Shown: piece after piece, positions 1 through 8,653 of the stretch
How positions within the stretch are numbered: position 1 is the stretch's first letter
Layout of the letters: each line of letters begins with the position of its first letter
Source of the DNA: Pseudomonadota bacterium
GTDB lineage: Bacteria; Pseudomonadota; Alphaproteobacteria; Acetobacterales; Acetobacteraceae
Length of the DNA stretch: 57,356 nucleotides
NCBI GenBank assembly: GCA_021780935.1
Contig: JAJXXT010000112.1
Location: 1 to 57,356 of the forward strand
Reading direction: 5' to 3'
Made by a program: the position numbers and the translations under genes
Notes under the pieces: generated by a model
What the model was told of the DNA's origin: nothing
Seen by the model: only the letters and a program-made list of their open reading frames with translations
Database searches by the model: none

Positions 1-446
1 GCGAGGCGGCGTTGCGCGCCCCAGCCGGCCCCGGCCTCAAGCCCGGTGGCGGCCAGCCCTGGCTGCCGGTCGCCGGCGCCGTCGTGCGCAACTGGGGCGA
101 CCATACGCCTGCCGGCCCCGCCGTCGGCCTTACCATCCGTGCCGCCCCCGCCGCGCGCGTCGTCTCGCCCTGCGCCGGCACGGTGGATTTCGCCGCCCCG
201 TTCCGCGGTTACGGCAAGCTTGTCATCCTCGATTGCGGCGGCGGCTGGCATTTCGTGCTCGCCGGTTTCGCGACGCTGGAGGCGCATGAGGGGACCCATG
301 TCGGCCGCGGCCAGCCGCTCGGCATGATGGCCGCATGGGACCCGCGCTCGCGCGAACCGGCGCCACTGCTCTATGTGGAGCTGCGCCACCCGACCCGCCC
401 CGTCGATCCCACCCCCTATCTGCGCCGCGGGCTGCCAACCGGATGA
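1..446 (+). CDS. envC: Murein hydrolase activator EnvC-like, C-terminal part (5' truncated by window)
   Basis: The reading frame is open from the first bases, so the gene begins upstream of the window; only about 147 residues are seen. They form the end of a LytM/M23 (lysostaphin-like) domain, with the strand around VVSPCAGTV, a YGKLVILD segment and a closing YVELRH. The zinc HxH motif of active M23 peptidases is not present where expected (WHFVLAG instead), which fits EnvC-type proteins that activate amidases at the septum rather than cut peptidoglycan. The order envC, then S41 peptidase, then divergent deacetylase, then rppH is common in alphaproteobacteria and supports the call. Coiled-coil and signal regions lie outside the window. 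Confidence 0.75.
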   Translation, partial: EAALRAPAGPGLKPGGGQPWLPVAGAVVRNWGDHTPAGPAVGLTIRAAPAARVVSPCAGTVDFAAPFRGYGKLVILDCGGGWHFVLAGFATLEAHEGTHVGRGQPLGMMAAWDPRSREPAPLLYVELRHPTRPVDPTPYLRRGLPTG

Positions 447-615
447 GACCCCGCAGCATGGCGCCGCGCCGCAGTGATGCCATCAGCCGGCGGGCGCGTG
501 ACGCTGCTTTAACCCGGTTGCGCGTTCCCTCCGCGGTGCCATCTAGGCTAATCTCGGCTCTAAGCTGCCCAATCACCTCAAGCTCCCCGATTTACTCAAG
601 CCCAAGGATCCCTTG

Positions 616-2010
616 ATGCGATTCCGGACCACTCTCCTCCTGGGCTCGGCCTTCGTGGCCGGCGTGCTTTCGGTCTCGGCCCTGCCGCCGCTCGAGCGGA
701 AGCTGGGCTTCAACGTGCTGCCGCCGGCGCTGGCCAAGGGTATTGCGGGCACGCCCAACACCGCCGAGACGTACAAGATGCTGTCGCTGTTCGGCGACGT
801 GTTCGAGCGTGTGCGCGCCGACTATGTCGACCCGGTCTCGGACACCAAGCTGATCGAGGACGCGCTCAACGGCATGCTCACCGGGCTCGACCCGCACAGC
901 ATGTACATGACGCCGAAGCAGTTCCACGACATGAACGTGCAGACGCGCGGCGAGTTCGGCGGCCTCGGCATCGAGGTCACGTCCGATCACGGGCTGGTCA
1001 AGGTGGTGGCGCCGATCGACGGCACGCCGGCCGCCAGGGCCGGCATCAAGTCCGGCGACTTCATCGTGGGCGTCAATGGCAAGAGCGTCGAGGGCGATGC
1101 GCTCAACCAGATCGTGCACATGATCCAGGGCAAGCCCGGAACCAAGATCTCGGTCACCGTCAAGCGGCCCAACGTTCCCAAGCTCATCACCTTCCCGATG
1201 ACCCGCGAGGTGATCAAGATCCAGGTTGTTCGCTCGCATCTCGAACCGGGCAACATCGGCTATATCCGCATCTCTCAGTTCACCGAGCAGACCGACAGCG
1301 GCCTGCGCAAGGCCTATGCGGCGCTGGCCAAACGGGCCGGCGGCCATCTCAAGGGCCTGGTCCTCGACCTGCGCGACAACCCCGGCGGCCTGCTCGACCA
1401 GGCGATCGCCGTCTCCGACGACTTCATCAGGAGTGGTGAGATCGTCTCCACCCGCGGTCGCCATCCGCAGGACGACCAGCGCTGGAACGCCCGCGGCACC
1501 GATATGACGCACGGGCTGCCCATCATCGTGCTCACCAACGCCGGCACCGCATCGGCCGCGGAGATCGTTTCGGGCGCGCTGCAGGATCACCGCCGCGCCG
1601 TCATCCTGGGTGTGCGCACCTTCGGCAAGGGCAGCGTGCAGACGGTGATGCCGCTGCCCGACGGCGGCGGCATGCGGCTGACCACGGCGCGCTACTACAC
1701 GCCCTCGGGCCGCTCCATCCAGGGTCTCGGCATCACCCCGGACGTGCTGGTGCACGAGGACCGGACGCGGCCGGTGCTCAAGCCGCAGCGCGAGGCGGAT
1801 CTTCCTGGCGACATCACCAATGTCGGCGGCGCGCCGCAATCCTCGTTGCCACCGCGCACCGACCTGCCGCCCATCGTCAAGACGATCCCCCAATACCCGC
1901 CGAAAAACTGGCCCGCCTTCAGCCGCACCAATCCGAAGACTGATTTCCAGTTGCAGGAGGCGCTGAAGGTCATCGCCGCGATGCAGCCGCAGGGGAAAGC
2001 AGCGAACTGA
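616..2010 (+). CDS. ctpA: Carboxyl-terminal processing peptidase (S41 family, CtpA)
   Basis: A 464-residue periplasmic serine protease that trims C termini of envelope proteins. An uncleaved anchor or signal sequence opens the protein, a PDZ domain covers roughly residues 90-175, and the S41 catalytic core follows. The nucleophile is Ser313 in GTASAAEI and the general base is Lys338 in FGKGS. A proline-rich tail of about 90 residues follows the core. I chose the ATG at 616 rather than the TTG at 613 because AAGGA at 604-608 sits seven bases before it. It lies just downstream of the envC-like gene, as in many alphaproteobacteria, which suggests a role in envelope or division-site maintenance. 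Confidence 0.92.
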   Translation: MRFRTTLLLGSAFVAGVLSVSALPPLERKLGFNVLPPALAKGIAGTPNTAETYKMLSLFGDVFERVRADYVDPVSDTKLIEDALNGMLTGLDPHSMYMTPKQFHDMNVQTRGEFGGLGIEVTSDHGLVKVVAPIDGTPAARAGIKSGDFIVGVNGKSVEGDALNQIVHMIQGKPGTKISVTVKRPNVPKLITFPMTREVIKIQVVRSHLEPGNIGYIRISQFTEQTDSGLRKAYAALAKRAGGHLKGLVLDLRDNPGGLLDQAIAVSDDFIRSGEIVSTRGRHPQDDQRWNARGTDMTHGLPIIVLTNAGTASAAEIVSGALQDHRRAVILGVRTFGKGSVQTVMPLPDGGGMRLTTARYYTPSGRSIQGLGITPDVLVHEDRTRPVLKPQREADLPGDITNVGGAPQSSLPPRTDLPPIVKTIPQYPPKNWPAFSRTNPKTDFQLQEALKVIAAMQPQGKAAN

Positions 2011-2034
2011 CGCCGCCGGCGCCGGAGCTGGCGC

Positions 2035-2829
2035 ATGCGAGCCCTCGCCTGGTTCTGGATCGTCGTGCTCCTGGTGGTGGTGGGCAGTGTGGGCACGCTG
2101 GCCTGGCTCGGCCCGCCGCCCCGCCTGATATCGCCTCTGTCGCCGCGCCCAGGGCCGGTCGCCGCCGCCCGCCCCGCGACGCAGCCGGCGCCGGTGGCGG
2201 GCACGCCTCGCGTCGGGATCCTGGTCGCCGGCATCGGCATGATCGCCGCCGACAGCGAGGCTGCGATCCGCACGCTGCCCGCGGCGGTCAGCCTCGCCGT
2301 CTCGCCCTACGCGCCTGACCCCGCCGCCACCGCCGCCGCGGCGCGCGCCGCACACCACGAGGTCGTGCTCTCGCTGCCGATGCAGCCGGGCGCCGGCGCC
2401 ACCGCGGATGCCGGCGACGAGGCGCTGAAACCCGGACAGAAGGCGAGCGTCTCCGCGCAGCGCCTCGCCTGGGCCCTCGCCCGCGTGCCCCACCCGGACG
2501 GCACGACGAGCCTGCTCGGTCGTGGCCTCGACGGTGCGGCCTTCGTCGCCTCGCCGGCCCTGGTCGGCCTCACCGACAGCCTGGCCGCCCGCCATCTCTG
2601 GTTCCTCGACGCGCGTCAGGTGGTGCTGCTGGACGCGCCGGGCACCACGCTCTCCCACGGCCTCGCCGCCCTCATCGCCCGCGCGCGCCGGCAGGGCAGT
2701 GCCATCGGCGCCATCGGCGCACCGTCGCCCGACCTCGTCACCGCCCTCGCCCGCCTTCTACCGCGGCTGGAGGGGCAGGGCGTGCGCCTGGTCCCGGTCG
2801 GGGCCATCATGACGAAGCCAGAACAATGA
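2035..2829 (+). CDS. Divergent polysaccharide deacetylase family protein (YibQ-like)
   Basis: A 264-residue protein with one N-terminal transmembrane or signal-anchor segment (residues about 5-25), a proline/alanine-rich linker, then a divergent NodB-like barrel beginning near VGILVAGIG. Recognisable family features are LPAAVSLAVSPYAPD, HEVVLSLPMQP and a late FLDAR strand. Classical metal-binding motifs of true polysaccharide deacetylases are not obvious, so enzymatic activity is uncertain. A GGAG ribosome site lies nine bases before the ATG. The stop overlaps the rppH start by four bases (ATGA), so the two are translationally coupled. Family members often follow a ctpA gene, as here. Confidence 0.82.
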   Translation: MRALAWFWIVVLLVVVGSVGTLAWLGPPPRLISPLSPRPGPVAAARPATQPAPVAGTPRVGILVAGIGMIAADSEAAIRTLPAAVSLAVSPYAPDPAATAAAARAAHHEVVLSLPMQPGAGATADAGDEALKPGQKASVSAQRLAWALARVPHPDGTTSLLGRGLDGAAFVASPALVGLTDSLAARHLWFLDARQVVLLDAPGTTLSHGLAALIARARRQGSAIGAIGAPSPDLVTALARLLPRLEGQGVRLVPVGAIMTKPEQ

Positions 2830-3317
2830 CCCAGCGGGCCCCGGCGCTGCCCTATCGCCGCAATGTCGGTGCCGTGCTGTTCGCGCCGGACGGGCGGGTG
2901 CTGGTTGCCCGCCGCGCCGACCTGCCGAACGCCGAGGGCGCGGCCGGCGGCTGGCAGCTTCCCCAGGGCGGCATCGACGACGACGAGGACCCTCGCCGCG
3001 CCGTGCTGCGCGAGCTTGCCGAGGAGATCGGCACGGATCGCGCCACGATCATCGCCGAACACCCGCACTGGCTGCGCTACGACCTGCCGCCGGAACTGCT
3101 CGGCCGCGCCCTCGGCGGGCGCTATCGCGGCCAGGAACAACGCTGGTTCGCGCTGCGTTTTCTCGGCACCGACGCCGATATCCGCCTCGACGCCGACCCG
3201 CATCCGGAGTTCGACGCCTGGCGCTGGGTGGCACTGGCGGCGCTGCCCAGCCTCGCCGTGCCGTTCAAGCGTGCCATCTACGAAACGATCACCGCGGCCT
3301 TCGCCCATCTTGCCTGA
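2826..3317 (+). CDS. rppH: RNA pyrophosphohydrolase (Nudix), RppH
   Basis: A 163-residue Nudix hydrolase that converts the 5' triphosphate (or diphosphate) of mRNA to a monophosphate and so starts decay by RNase E. The complete Nudix box is visible around residues 47-69, from GGIDDDE through RELAEEIG, matching G-x5-E-x7-REUxEExGU. The opening YRRNVGAVLF and the WQLPQGG motif just before the box are typical of the RppH/YgdP branch rather than of general Nudix enzymes. Length is usual for the family. It is the last gene of the envC-ctpA-deacetylase-rppH run and is coupled to the gene before it by an ATGA overlap. Confidence 0.93.
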   Translation: MTQRAPALPYRRNVGAVLFAPDGRVLVARRADLPNAEGAAGGWQLPQGGIDDDEDPRRAVLRELAEEIGTDRATIIAEHPHWLRYDLPPELLGRALGGRYRGQEQRWFALRFLGTDADIRLDADPHPEFDAWRWVALAALPSLAVPFKRAIYETITAAFAHLA

Positions 3318-3324
3318 GTGCCGA

Positions 3325-4095
3325 TCACCACCCGCCGCCTTCCTCATGCACGACCAGCCGCCGCCGTAGCGCCGAGACCGCGAGGCTCAGCACGAGGCCG
3401 ATCAGCCCGATCACCGCCATCCCCGCCATCACCTGCGTGGTCTCGAGCCCCGATTGCGCGGTGACGATGAACATGCCGAGCCCGGACCGCGCGCCGACAT
3501 ACTCCGCCGCCACCACCGCGACCCAGGCCGCAGCGACCGCAAGCTGCAATCCCGTGAGCAGCCGCGGCATCGCCGCCGGCAGGATCACCAGCCGCAGCAG
3601 CCGCCACCCGCGTAGCCCCAGCATCGCGCCGGCCTTGAGCAGCAGCGGATCGACCTCGCCGATCGCCGCCGCCGTGTTCAGCGCCATCACGAACACGCAG
3701 GCATAGGCAACGACGAAGATCTTGCCGATCGGCGCCACGCCGAACCACACCACCACCAGCGGCACCAGCGAGAACGGCACGATGAAGCGGAAGGATTCCA
3801 CCATCGGCTCCAGAAACGCACCAAGCACAGCGTGGCGCGCCAATGCCACCCCGATCAGCAGGCCGAGCACCACGCCCGCGGCCAGCCCGCCCGCCAGCTC
3901 CACCAAACTCGTTGCAATATCATGACGAAATCCGGGCTCCCCGGCCAGCGCCAGCAAGGCCCGCGCCACCGCCTCCGGGGCCGGCAGGATCACCGGCCGC
4001 GTGCCCAGCACGTCGGTCGCGAACCACCACAGCGCGACCAGCAGCGCGAAGCCCCCCGCCGCACTCGCCGCGCGATGCAGGCTGCCGCCGCTCAT
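3325..4095 (-). CDS. ABC transporter permease (SsuC/TauC type), second permease
   Basis: A 256-residue inner-membrane permease of the nitrate/sulfonate/taurine class, with about six membrane segments. The EAA-type loop that contacts the ATPase is around residues 150-180 (AGAMLGLRGWRLLRLVILPAAMPRLLTG). The start at MSGGSL was chosen because its ATG overlaps the stop of the preceding permease gene by four bases; sequence further upstream in this frame is only a shadow of that gene. It is the last gene of the GntR-controlled importer operon. The two permeases differ clearly in sequence, so the transporter channel is probably a heterodimer. The substrate cannot be read from the sequence. Confidence 0.87.
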   Translation of the reverse strand: MSGGSLHRAASAAGGFALLVALWWFATDVLGTRPVILPAPEAVARALLALAGEPGFRHDIATSLVELAGGLAAGVVLGLLIGVALARHAVLGAFLEPMVESFRFIVPFSLVPLVVVWFGVAPIGKIFVVAYACVFVMALNTAAAIGEVDPLLLKAGAMLGLRGWRLLRLVILPAAMPRLLTGLQLAVAAAWVAVVAAEYVGARSGLGMFIVTAQSGLETTQVMAGMAVIGLIGLVLSLAVSALRRRLVVHEEGGGW

Positions 4096-4871
4096 GCCCG
4101 CACCCGGTTGGAGGTGATCCAGGGGAACAGCCGGCGCTGTGCCAGCACAAAGCCGAGATTGGCGGCATAGCCCATCACCGCCAGCACCAGCATGCCCACC
4201 ATGATCTGGGTCACGTTGCAGGACTGTCCGCCGAAACTCTCCATCGCCCCGAGCCCGACATCGCCTGCCACCAGCTCGCTCAGCACCACACCGCCCCACG
4301 CCGCCCCCAGTGCCACGCGCAGGCCGAGCAGGATGTCGGGCATCGCCTGCATCAGCACCACCTCCGCGCGCTGCACCGGCCGCAGCCGCAGCGCCCGTGC
4401 GGCCTTCACCGCGTCGCGGTCGCGCGCCGCCATGCCATGCGCCGCGTTGACCACGACGATGAAGAAACTCACCAGCGCGATGATGCTGGCCTTGCTCCAA
4501 TACCCGATCCCGAACCACAGGATCGCCAGCGGCACCCAGGCCAGCGGCGAGATGAAGCGCAGAAAATCCAGCACCGGCCGCAACAGAAAGCGCGCCGCCG
4601 GCACCAGGCCGATCAGCGCGCCGGCCGCGATCCCCAGCAGCGAGCCGATCACCCAGCCGCCCGCCGCCTCGCCGAGGCTCGCCGCGATATCCGGGCCAAG
4701 TTCGCTGTGCAGCAACTGCACGCAGCGCACGGCAACGGCCCAGGGCGAGGGAAACAACTGCATCCGCGGCGAGTAGAGCAGCCAGGACAGAAGGGCCCAC
4801 CCGGCCAGCACCGCGAGCACGCTCGCCGCTCGCGCCGCCGCCAGCACCCTTCTGTCCGTGGCCTCGTTCAC
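4092..4871 (-). CDS. ABC transporter permease (SsuC/TauC type), first permease
   Basis: A 259-residue integral membrane protein with about six hydrophobic segments and the EAA loop of importer permeases near residues 150-180 (AARALRLRPVQRAEVVLMQAMPDILLGL). It belongs to the same family as the next gene but is not a recent copy. It overlaps the solute-binding-protein gene upstream by four bases and the second permease downstream by four bases, so the three are coupled. The family imports nitrate, sulfonates, taurine, thiamine precursors, phthalate and other small anions. The CoA-transferase in the same operon favours a carboxylic acid here, which is an inference. Confidence 0.87.
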   Translation of the reverse strand: MNEATDRRVLAAARAASVLAVLAGWALLSWLLYSPRMQLFPSPWAVAVRCVQLLHSELGPDIAASLGEAAGGWVIGSLLGIAAGALIGLVPAARFLLRPVLDFLRFISPLAWVPLAILWFGIGYWSKASIIALVSFFIVVVNAAHGMAARDRDAVKAARALRLRPVQRAEVVLMQAMPDILLGLRVALGAAWGGVVLSELVAGDVGLGAMESFGGQSCNVTQIMVGMLVLAVMGYAANLGFVLAQRRLFPWITSNRVRA

Positions 4872-5839
4872 TTGCCCATCGCCTGCTGCGCGTATTGCGG
4901 ATGCACCAGGCTGGCGATGAACGCCTTCACGTCCGGCACGTGGATCACATGGAATCGTTGCAGCACCGAAGCCTGCGCCACCATCGCCGCGACATTCGGC
5001 ACGATCGGCGTCGGCGCCACCATGTCATGCTGGTAGGCATAGGTCACGTTGGCGAGGCTGGTCTTCGATTGTTTCGCCAACGCCGCATAGGCCTGTTTCG
5101 GGTGCTCGCGCAGCATCGCCTCCGCCCGCGCCACCATCTTCAGCACGGCGACGACGGTCTTGGGGTGCGCCTTGGCGAAGGCCGGCCGCACGACGATGCC
5201 GCCGCCCGGCCAGGGCTTGCCGTAGATCTGCGAGGCGGTGGCGATCAGCACGCTGCTGCCCGAGGTGAGCGTCTCCACCGAATAGGGCACGTAGGAGATC
5301 GCGGCGTCCACCGCGCCGCGCGCCAGCGCCGCCGGCTCCGTCGGGCCCACGGTGTTATAGCCCTTGATGTCCTTGAGCGTCATATGCGCCTGTGCGAGCG
5401 CCATCTGCAGCACCGCGGTCGGCGCGGTGTTGGGGGCCACGCCCGCCACCTTGCGCCCGCGCAAATCGGCAACGGACTTGATGCCGCTGCCCTTGCGGGC
5501 CACCAGCGCCACATAGTTGCTGGCGCCATCAGCGATGTACCACATCACGCCAGGGCTGTGCGCCGCCACCTGCTCGATGCCGGACGTGTCCGCCTCGCCG
5601 AAATCGATCGACCCCGCAGCCATCGCCGCGGCCTCGGGCGGGATGCCGGCCAGAAAGTCATGCCAGCTCACCTTGTAGCCGGCATCCTCCAGCCAGTGCT
5701 CGGCGCGCACCAGCTCCATTGGCCGCAGCGCCGGAAACAGCCCGATCGAGAGATGCTTCACCGGCCCCGCCGCCCGCGCCGACCCCCCGGCCGCGGCAAC
5801 ACAGGCGGCCATCGCCGCCATCGCAAGAATTCGTTTCAT
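4868..5839 (-). CDS. ABC transporter periplasmic solute-binding protein (NMT1/SsuA/TauA-like)
   Basis: A 323-residue secreted binding protein. A signal peptide occupies the first 23 or so residues, ending at an ARA site. The mature protein shows the two-lobed type II binding-protein pattern of the NMT1/SsuA family: IGLFPALRPMELV at the start, IDFGEADTSGIEQ, ADLRGRKVAGVAPNTAPT, and DAAISYVPYSVETL. It captures a small ligand for the two permeases encoded directly downstream, and its stop overlaps the first permease start by four bases. A spacer of 65 bases separates it from the CoA-transferase gene upstream, the only sizeable gap in the operon, so it might also have its own promoter. The ligand is not identifiable. 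Confidence 0.87.
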   Translation of the reverse strand: MKRILAMAAMAACVAAAGGSARAAGPVKHLSIGLFPALRPMELVRAEHWLEDAGYKVSWHDFLAGIPPEAAAMAAGSIDFGEADTSGIEQVAAHSPGVMWYIADGASNYVALVARKGSGIKSVADLRGRKVAGVAPNTAPTAVLQMALAQAHMTLKDIKGYNTVGPTEPAALARGAVDAAISYVPYSVETLTSGSSVLIATASQIYGKPWPGGGIVVRPAFAKAHPKTVVAVLKMVARAEAMLREHPKQAYAALAKQSKTSLANVTYAYQHDMVAPTPIVPNVAAMVAQASVLQRFHVIHVPDVKAFIASLVHPQYAQQAMGK

Positions 5840-5904
5840 ATTCGTTTCCTCTTGTTGTTGTCAGTTCAGCCTTGTCGTCCGATCACGCCTTCGCCGTGCC
5901 GCCG

Positions 5905-7101
5905 TCAGATCACGCCGTCGTCGTGAAGCCGTTCGATCTCGTCGGCCGACATGCCGAGCATGCCGCCATAGACCGCCTCGTTCGCCGACCCGAGCTCGGG
6001 CCCCAGCGCGCGGATGCTGCCGGGCGTCTCGCTCATATGCGGCAGCGGCGCTGCCATCAGCAGCCTGCCGTGCTCGGCGTCCTCAACCTCGCGCACCGTG
6101 CCGCGCGCGCGGTAATGCGGGTCGGCGGCGATATCGGCGATGCTCATGACCGGTGAGGCGGGAACATCCGCCGCGACCAGCTGGCGCATCGCCTCGTCCA
6201 GCGTCTGCCGCCCCGCCCATGCCTCGATGCGCGCGTAAAGCGCCTGCTGGTGGCGCACCCGCGCCGCATGCGTCGCGAAACGCTCGTCGGTCGCGAGGTC
6301 GGCCTCCCCCATCACGCCGGCGAGCCGGCGCAGCAGCGAGTCCGTCCCGGCATGGATCGCGATCTCGCGCCCGTCGGCGGTGACGAAATTCGCCGCCGGC
6401 ACCACGTTGGGGTTGATGTTGCCGCTCCGCCCGCGCACCCGCCCGGTCCGCGCGAACGTCATCAGCGCGTCCTCGGAGGCGCGGAACGCCGGCTCGAACA
6501 GTGCGAGATCGATCACCTGGCCCGACCCGCCATGGCAGTCGCGGTGATACAGCGCCGAGACGACGCTGAACGCGCCCATATAGGCGGTCATGTAGTCCAC
6601 CAGCGCATAGCCCGCGCGCATCGAGGGGCCGCCCGCCTCGCCGCTGGTGTAGGTCACGCCGGAAAACGCGCTGGCAATCCGGTCAAAGGCGCCGCGCCCG
6701 GCATAGGGCCCGGTCAGCCCGTAGCCGGTGATGTAGAGTGCCACCAGCCGCGGATAGCGCGCGCGGATCACCGCCGGGCCGAAACCCCAGCGCTCCAGCG
6801 TCGGCGGCCGGAAATTCGTCACCACCACGTCGAAATGCGGCAGCAGCCGATGCACGATCGCGCGCCCGGCCTCCTTGCGCAGGTCGAGCGTGATGGATTG
6901 CTTGTTGCGCGCATCCTGCACCCAGCCAAGCGACCGCCCGCCCGGCTTTGCCGCGGAACGGCGCATGAAATCGCCGCGCCCCGGCTCCTCGACCTTCACG
7001 ATCTCGGCGCCGAAATCGCCCAGCATCGTCGCCGTCACCGGGGCGGCGATGATCGAGGAAAGGTCGAGCACCCGCACGCCGGCGAGAGCGGATTGGGTCA
7101 T
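5905..7101 (-). CDS. CaiB/BaiF family (class III) CoA-transferase
   Basis: A 398-residue family III CoA-transferase, which moves CoA between an acyl-CoA donor and a carboxylic acid. The N terminus VRVLDLSSIIAAPVTATMLGDFGAEIVKVE is the classical start of the family. The catalytic aspartate is Asp169 in ALVDYMTAY, the same residue number as in formyl-CoA transferase. Also present are NKQSITLDL and YxTGYGxTGPYAGR-like segments. It lies inside an ABC-importer operon, overlapping the ATPase gene upstream by four bases. This suggests that the imported compound is a carboxylate activated to its CoA ester on entry; the actual substrate is unknown. Confidence 0.9.
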   Translation of the reverse strand: MTQSALAGVRVLDLSSIIAAPVTATMLGDFGAEIVKVEEPGRGDFMRRSAAKPGGRSLGWVQDARNKQSITLDLRKEAGRAIVHRLLPHFDVVVTNFRPPTLERWGFGPAVIRARYPRLVALYITGYGLTGPYAGRGAFDRIASAFSGVTYTSGEAGGPSMRAGYALVDYMTAYMGAFSVVSALYHRDCHGGSGQVIDLALFEPAFRASEDALMTFARTGRVRGRSGNINPNVVPAANFVTADGREIAIHAGTDSLLRRLAGVMGEADLATDERFATHAARVRHQQALYARIEAWAGRQTLDEAMRQLVAADVPASPVMSIADIAADPHYRARGTVREVEDAEHGRLLMAAPLPHMSETPGSIRALGPELGSANEAVYGGMLGMSADEIERLHDDGVI

Positions 7102-7916
7102 GCGTTAGCTCCGTGCGCTGCGCCCGGCGCCGGCGGCGCCAGGCGGTGAAGAATATCGGCGGTGATGGCGGCGAAACCGCCGCTGCCGCGGTCGTGCGCG
7201 CCTTGGCCCGGCCGCACGCTGTGGATGATGCGCCCGGGCCGCGCGCCCATCACGAACACCACGTCGCCGAGATAGACCGCTTCCGCAACGTCATGGGTGA
7301 CGAACAGCACCGTCATCCCGGCATCGGCGACGATGCGCCGCAGCTCCTCCTGCAGCAGCACGCGGGTATGCGCGTCGACCGCGGCAAAGGGCTCGTCCAT
7401 CAGCAGTACGTCGGGCCGCAGCGCCAGCGCCCGCGCGATGCCGACGCGGCTCGCCATGCCGCCCGACAGCTCGTGCGGGTAGGCGTCGGCGAAGCCCTGC
7501 AACCCCACCAGTTCCAGCATCGCGCGCGCGTGCGCCGCCGCCGCCGCCCGCCGCATCCCCTGCGCCTGGCAGCCGAAGGCGATGTTGCCCAGGACGCTTT
7601 TCCACGGGAACAGCGCCGGCCGCTGGAACACGATCGCGACCCGCGCCGGGCCCTCGCGCCCGGGCCCGATCTCGATCCGCCCCTCATCCGCTCGCGCCAG
7701 CCCGCCCACGATGTCGAGCAGCGTGCTCTTGCCGCAGCCGGACGGCCCGACGAGGCAGGCGAAGCTGCCGCCCGCGATCGTGAGGCTGACATCGCCGAGT
7801 GCGCGCACCGCGCCGGCGCGCGCGCGATAGGTCAGGCCGATCCCCTCGATCCGGATTGCCGGACCCCCTGGTCCGCTCCGGGGAGGGGCGTGCGGTGCGG
7901 CGTCTTGCTGGACCAT
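7098..7916 (-). CDS. ABC transporter ATP-binding protein (SsuB/TauB type)
   Basis: A 272-residue ATPase subunit for the importer downstream. Visible motifs are Walker A (GPSGCGKST, near residue 60), the signature LSGGM, Walker B with DVLLMDEPF, and the H-loop FVTHDVAEAV. The last 40 residues are a short extra tail common in this family. The ATG at 7916 is the only good start, because no ATG, GTG or TTG lies close to IRIEGIGLTY, where the domain begins. That places 85 bases of this gene inside the end of the GntR gene in another frame. It overlaps the CoA-transferase start by four bases. Confidence 0.88.
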   Translation of the reverse strand: MVQQDAAPHAPPRSGPGGPAIRIEGIGLTYRARAGAVRALGDVSLTIAGGSFACLVGPSGCGKSTLLDIVGGLARADEGRIEIGPGREGPARVAIVFQRPALFPWKSVLGNIAFGCQAQGMRRAAAAAHARAMLELVGLQGFADAYPHELSGGMASRVGIARALALRPDVLLMDEPFAAVDAHTRVLLQEELRRIVADAGMTVLFVTHDVAEAVYLGDVVFVMGARPGRIIHSVRPGQGAHDRGSGGFAAITADILHRLAPPAPGAAHGANA

Positions 7917-8647
7917 GTTTCCCCTGTTTTCGTGCCGCCGTTTGCGGCGTTCTCGATGGCCTGCTGCCGCGCGAAGGCGGCGATCATCCGCACGTGGTTG
8001 GCCTCCACCAGCCGCCAGGCGCAGGCGGCGGCTTCCTCCACGGCGCGCGCCTGCACCGCCTCGCGCAGCCTGGTGCCGTACTGGGAGGCGCTCAGGCGGT
8101 CCGCTGGCGTCTGGTGCGCCAGCAGCGCATAGGCGCGATAGGATTGCCGCGTCATGCGCGCGAAAATCGTCTGCACGCGCGCGTTGCCGCAGCGCTCGCG
8201 GCTGTACAGGCTCAGCGCCTGCGTCGCCGCGGTGAAGGTCTCGGGTGTCGTCGCGGGGTCGGCCGCGAGTTCCAGGGTGCGCAGGCTCAGCCGCGTGAAC
8301 CCCGCGATCTCCTCGTCGGTGGCCCGGCGGGTGAACAGGCGGATGATGGTCGCATAGAGCCCGGCGCGCAGCTCCAGCATTGCGCGCAGATCCTCGACCG
8401 ACATCGTGCAGACCAGCGTGCCGCGCCGCGGCCGGTGCTCGATCAGCTCCTCGCGCGCGAGCTGGCGGAACGCATCGCGCACGGTGGCGCGCGAGACGCC
8501 GAAGCGCTGCGCGATCGCCTCCTCCGCCAGGCGCTCACCGGGCTTGAGCACGCCGGTCTCGATCTCCTCGCCGAGATGGCGGGCGACGAAGCTCGGCAGC
8601 GATTCCGGCAGATCGAGGGATTCGGGCGGGTCCGGCGGCTTGGCCAT
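7832..8647 (-). CDS. GntR family transcriptional regulator (FCD/FadR-like)
   Basis: A 271-residue repressor-type regulator. A winged helix-turn-helix lies at about residues 14-80, with LKPGERLAEEAIAQRFGVSRAT and VRDAFRQLAREELIEHRPRRG. The helical FCD effector domain follows; FCD regulators usually bind small carboxylic acids. The ATG at 8647 gives the normal family length; no good Shine-Dalgarno sequence precedes it, and a GTGTG-A-CACAC inverted repeat (8654-8664) sits there instead. The gene heads the importer/CoA-transferase operon, so it probably controls it and itself. Its last 85 bases overlap the ATPase gene in a different frame, more than the four-base overlaps seen elsewhere in the operon. 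Confidence 0.88.
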   Translation of the reverse strand: MAKPPDPPESLDLPESLPSFVARHLGEEIETGVLKPGERLAEEAIAQRFGVSRATVRDAFRQLAREELIEHRPRRGTLVCTMSVEDLRAMLELRAGLYATIIRLFTRRATDEEIAGFTRLSLRTLELAADPATTPETFTAATQALSLYSRERCGNARVQTIFARMTRQSYRAYALLAHQTPADRLSASQYGTRLREAVQARAVEEAAACAWRLVEANHVRMIAAFARQQAIENAANGGTKTGETWSSKTPHRTPLPGADQGVRQSGSRGSA

Positions 8648-8653
8648 GCGCCA

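Noticed and set aside
592..2658. Long minus-strand open frame of 688 codons opposite ctpA and the deacetylase gene
   Set aside because: It is rich in Arg, His, Gly and Asp with no domain and exactly mirrors two well-supported plus-strand genes; high GC leaves antisense frames open.
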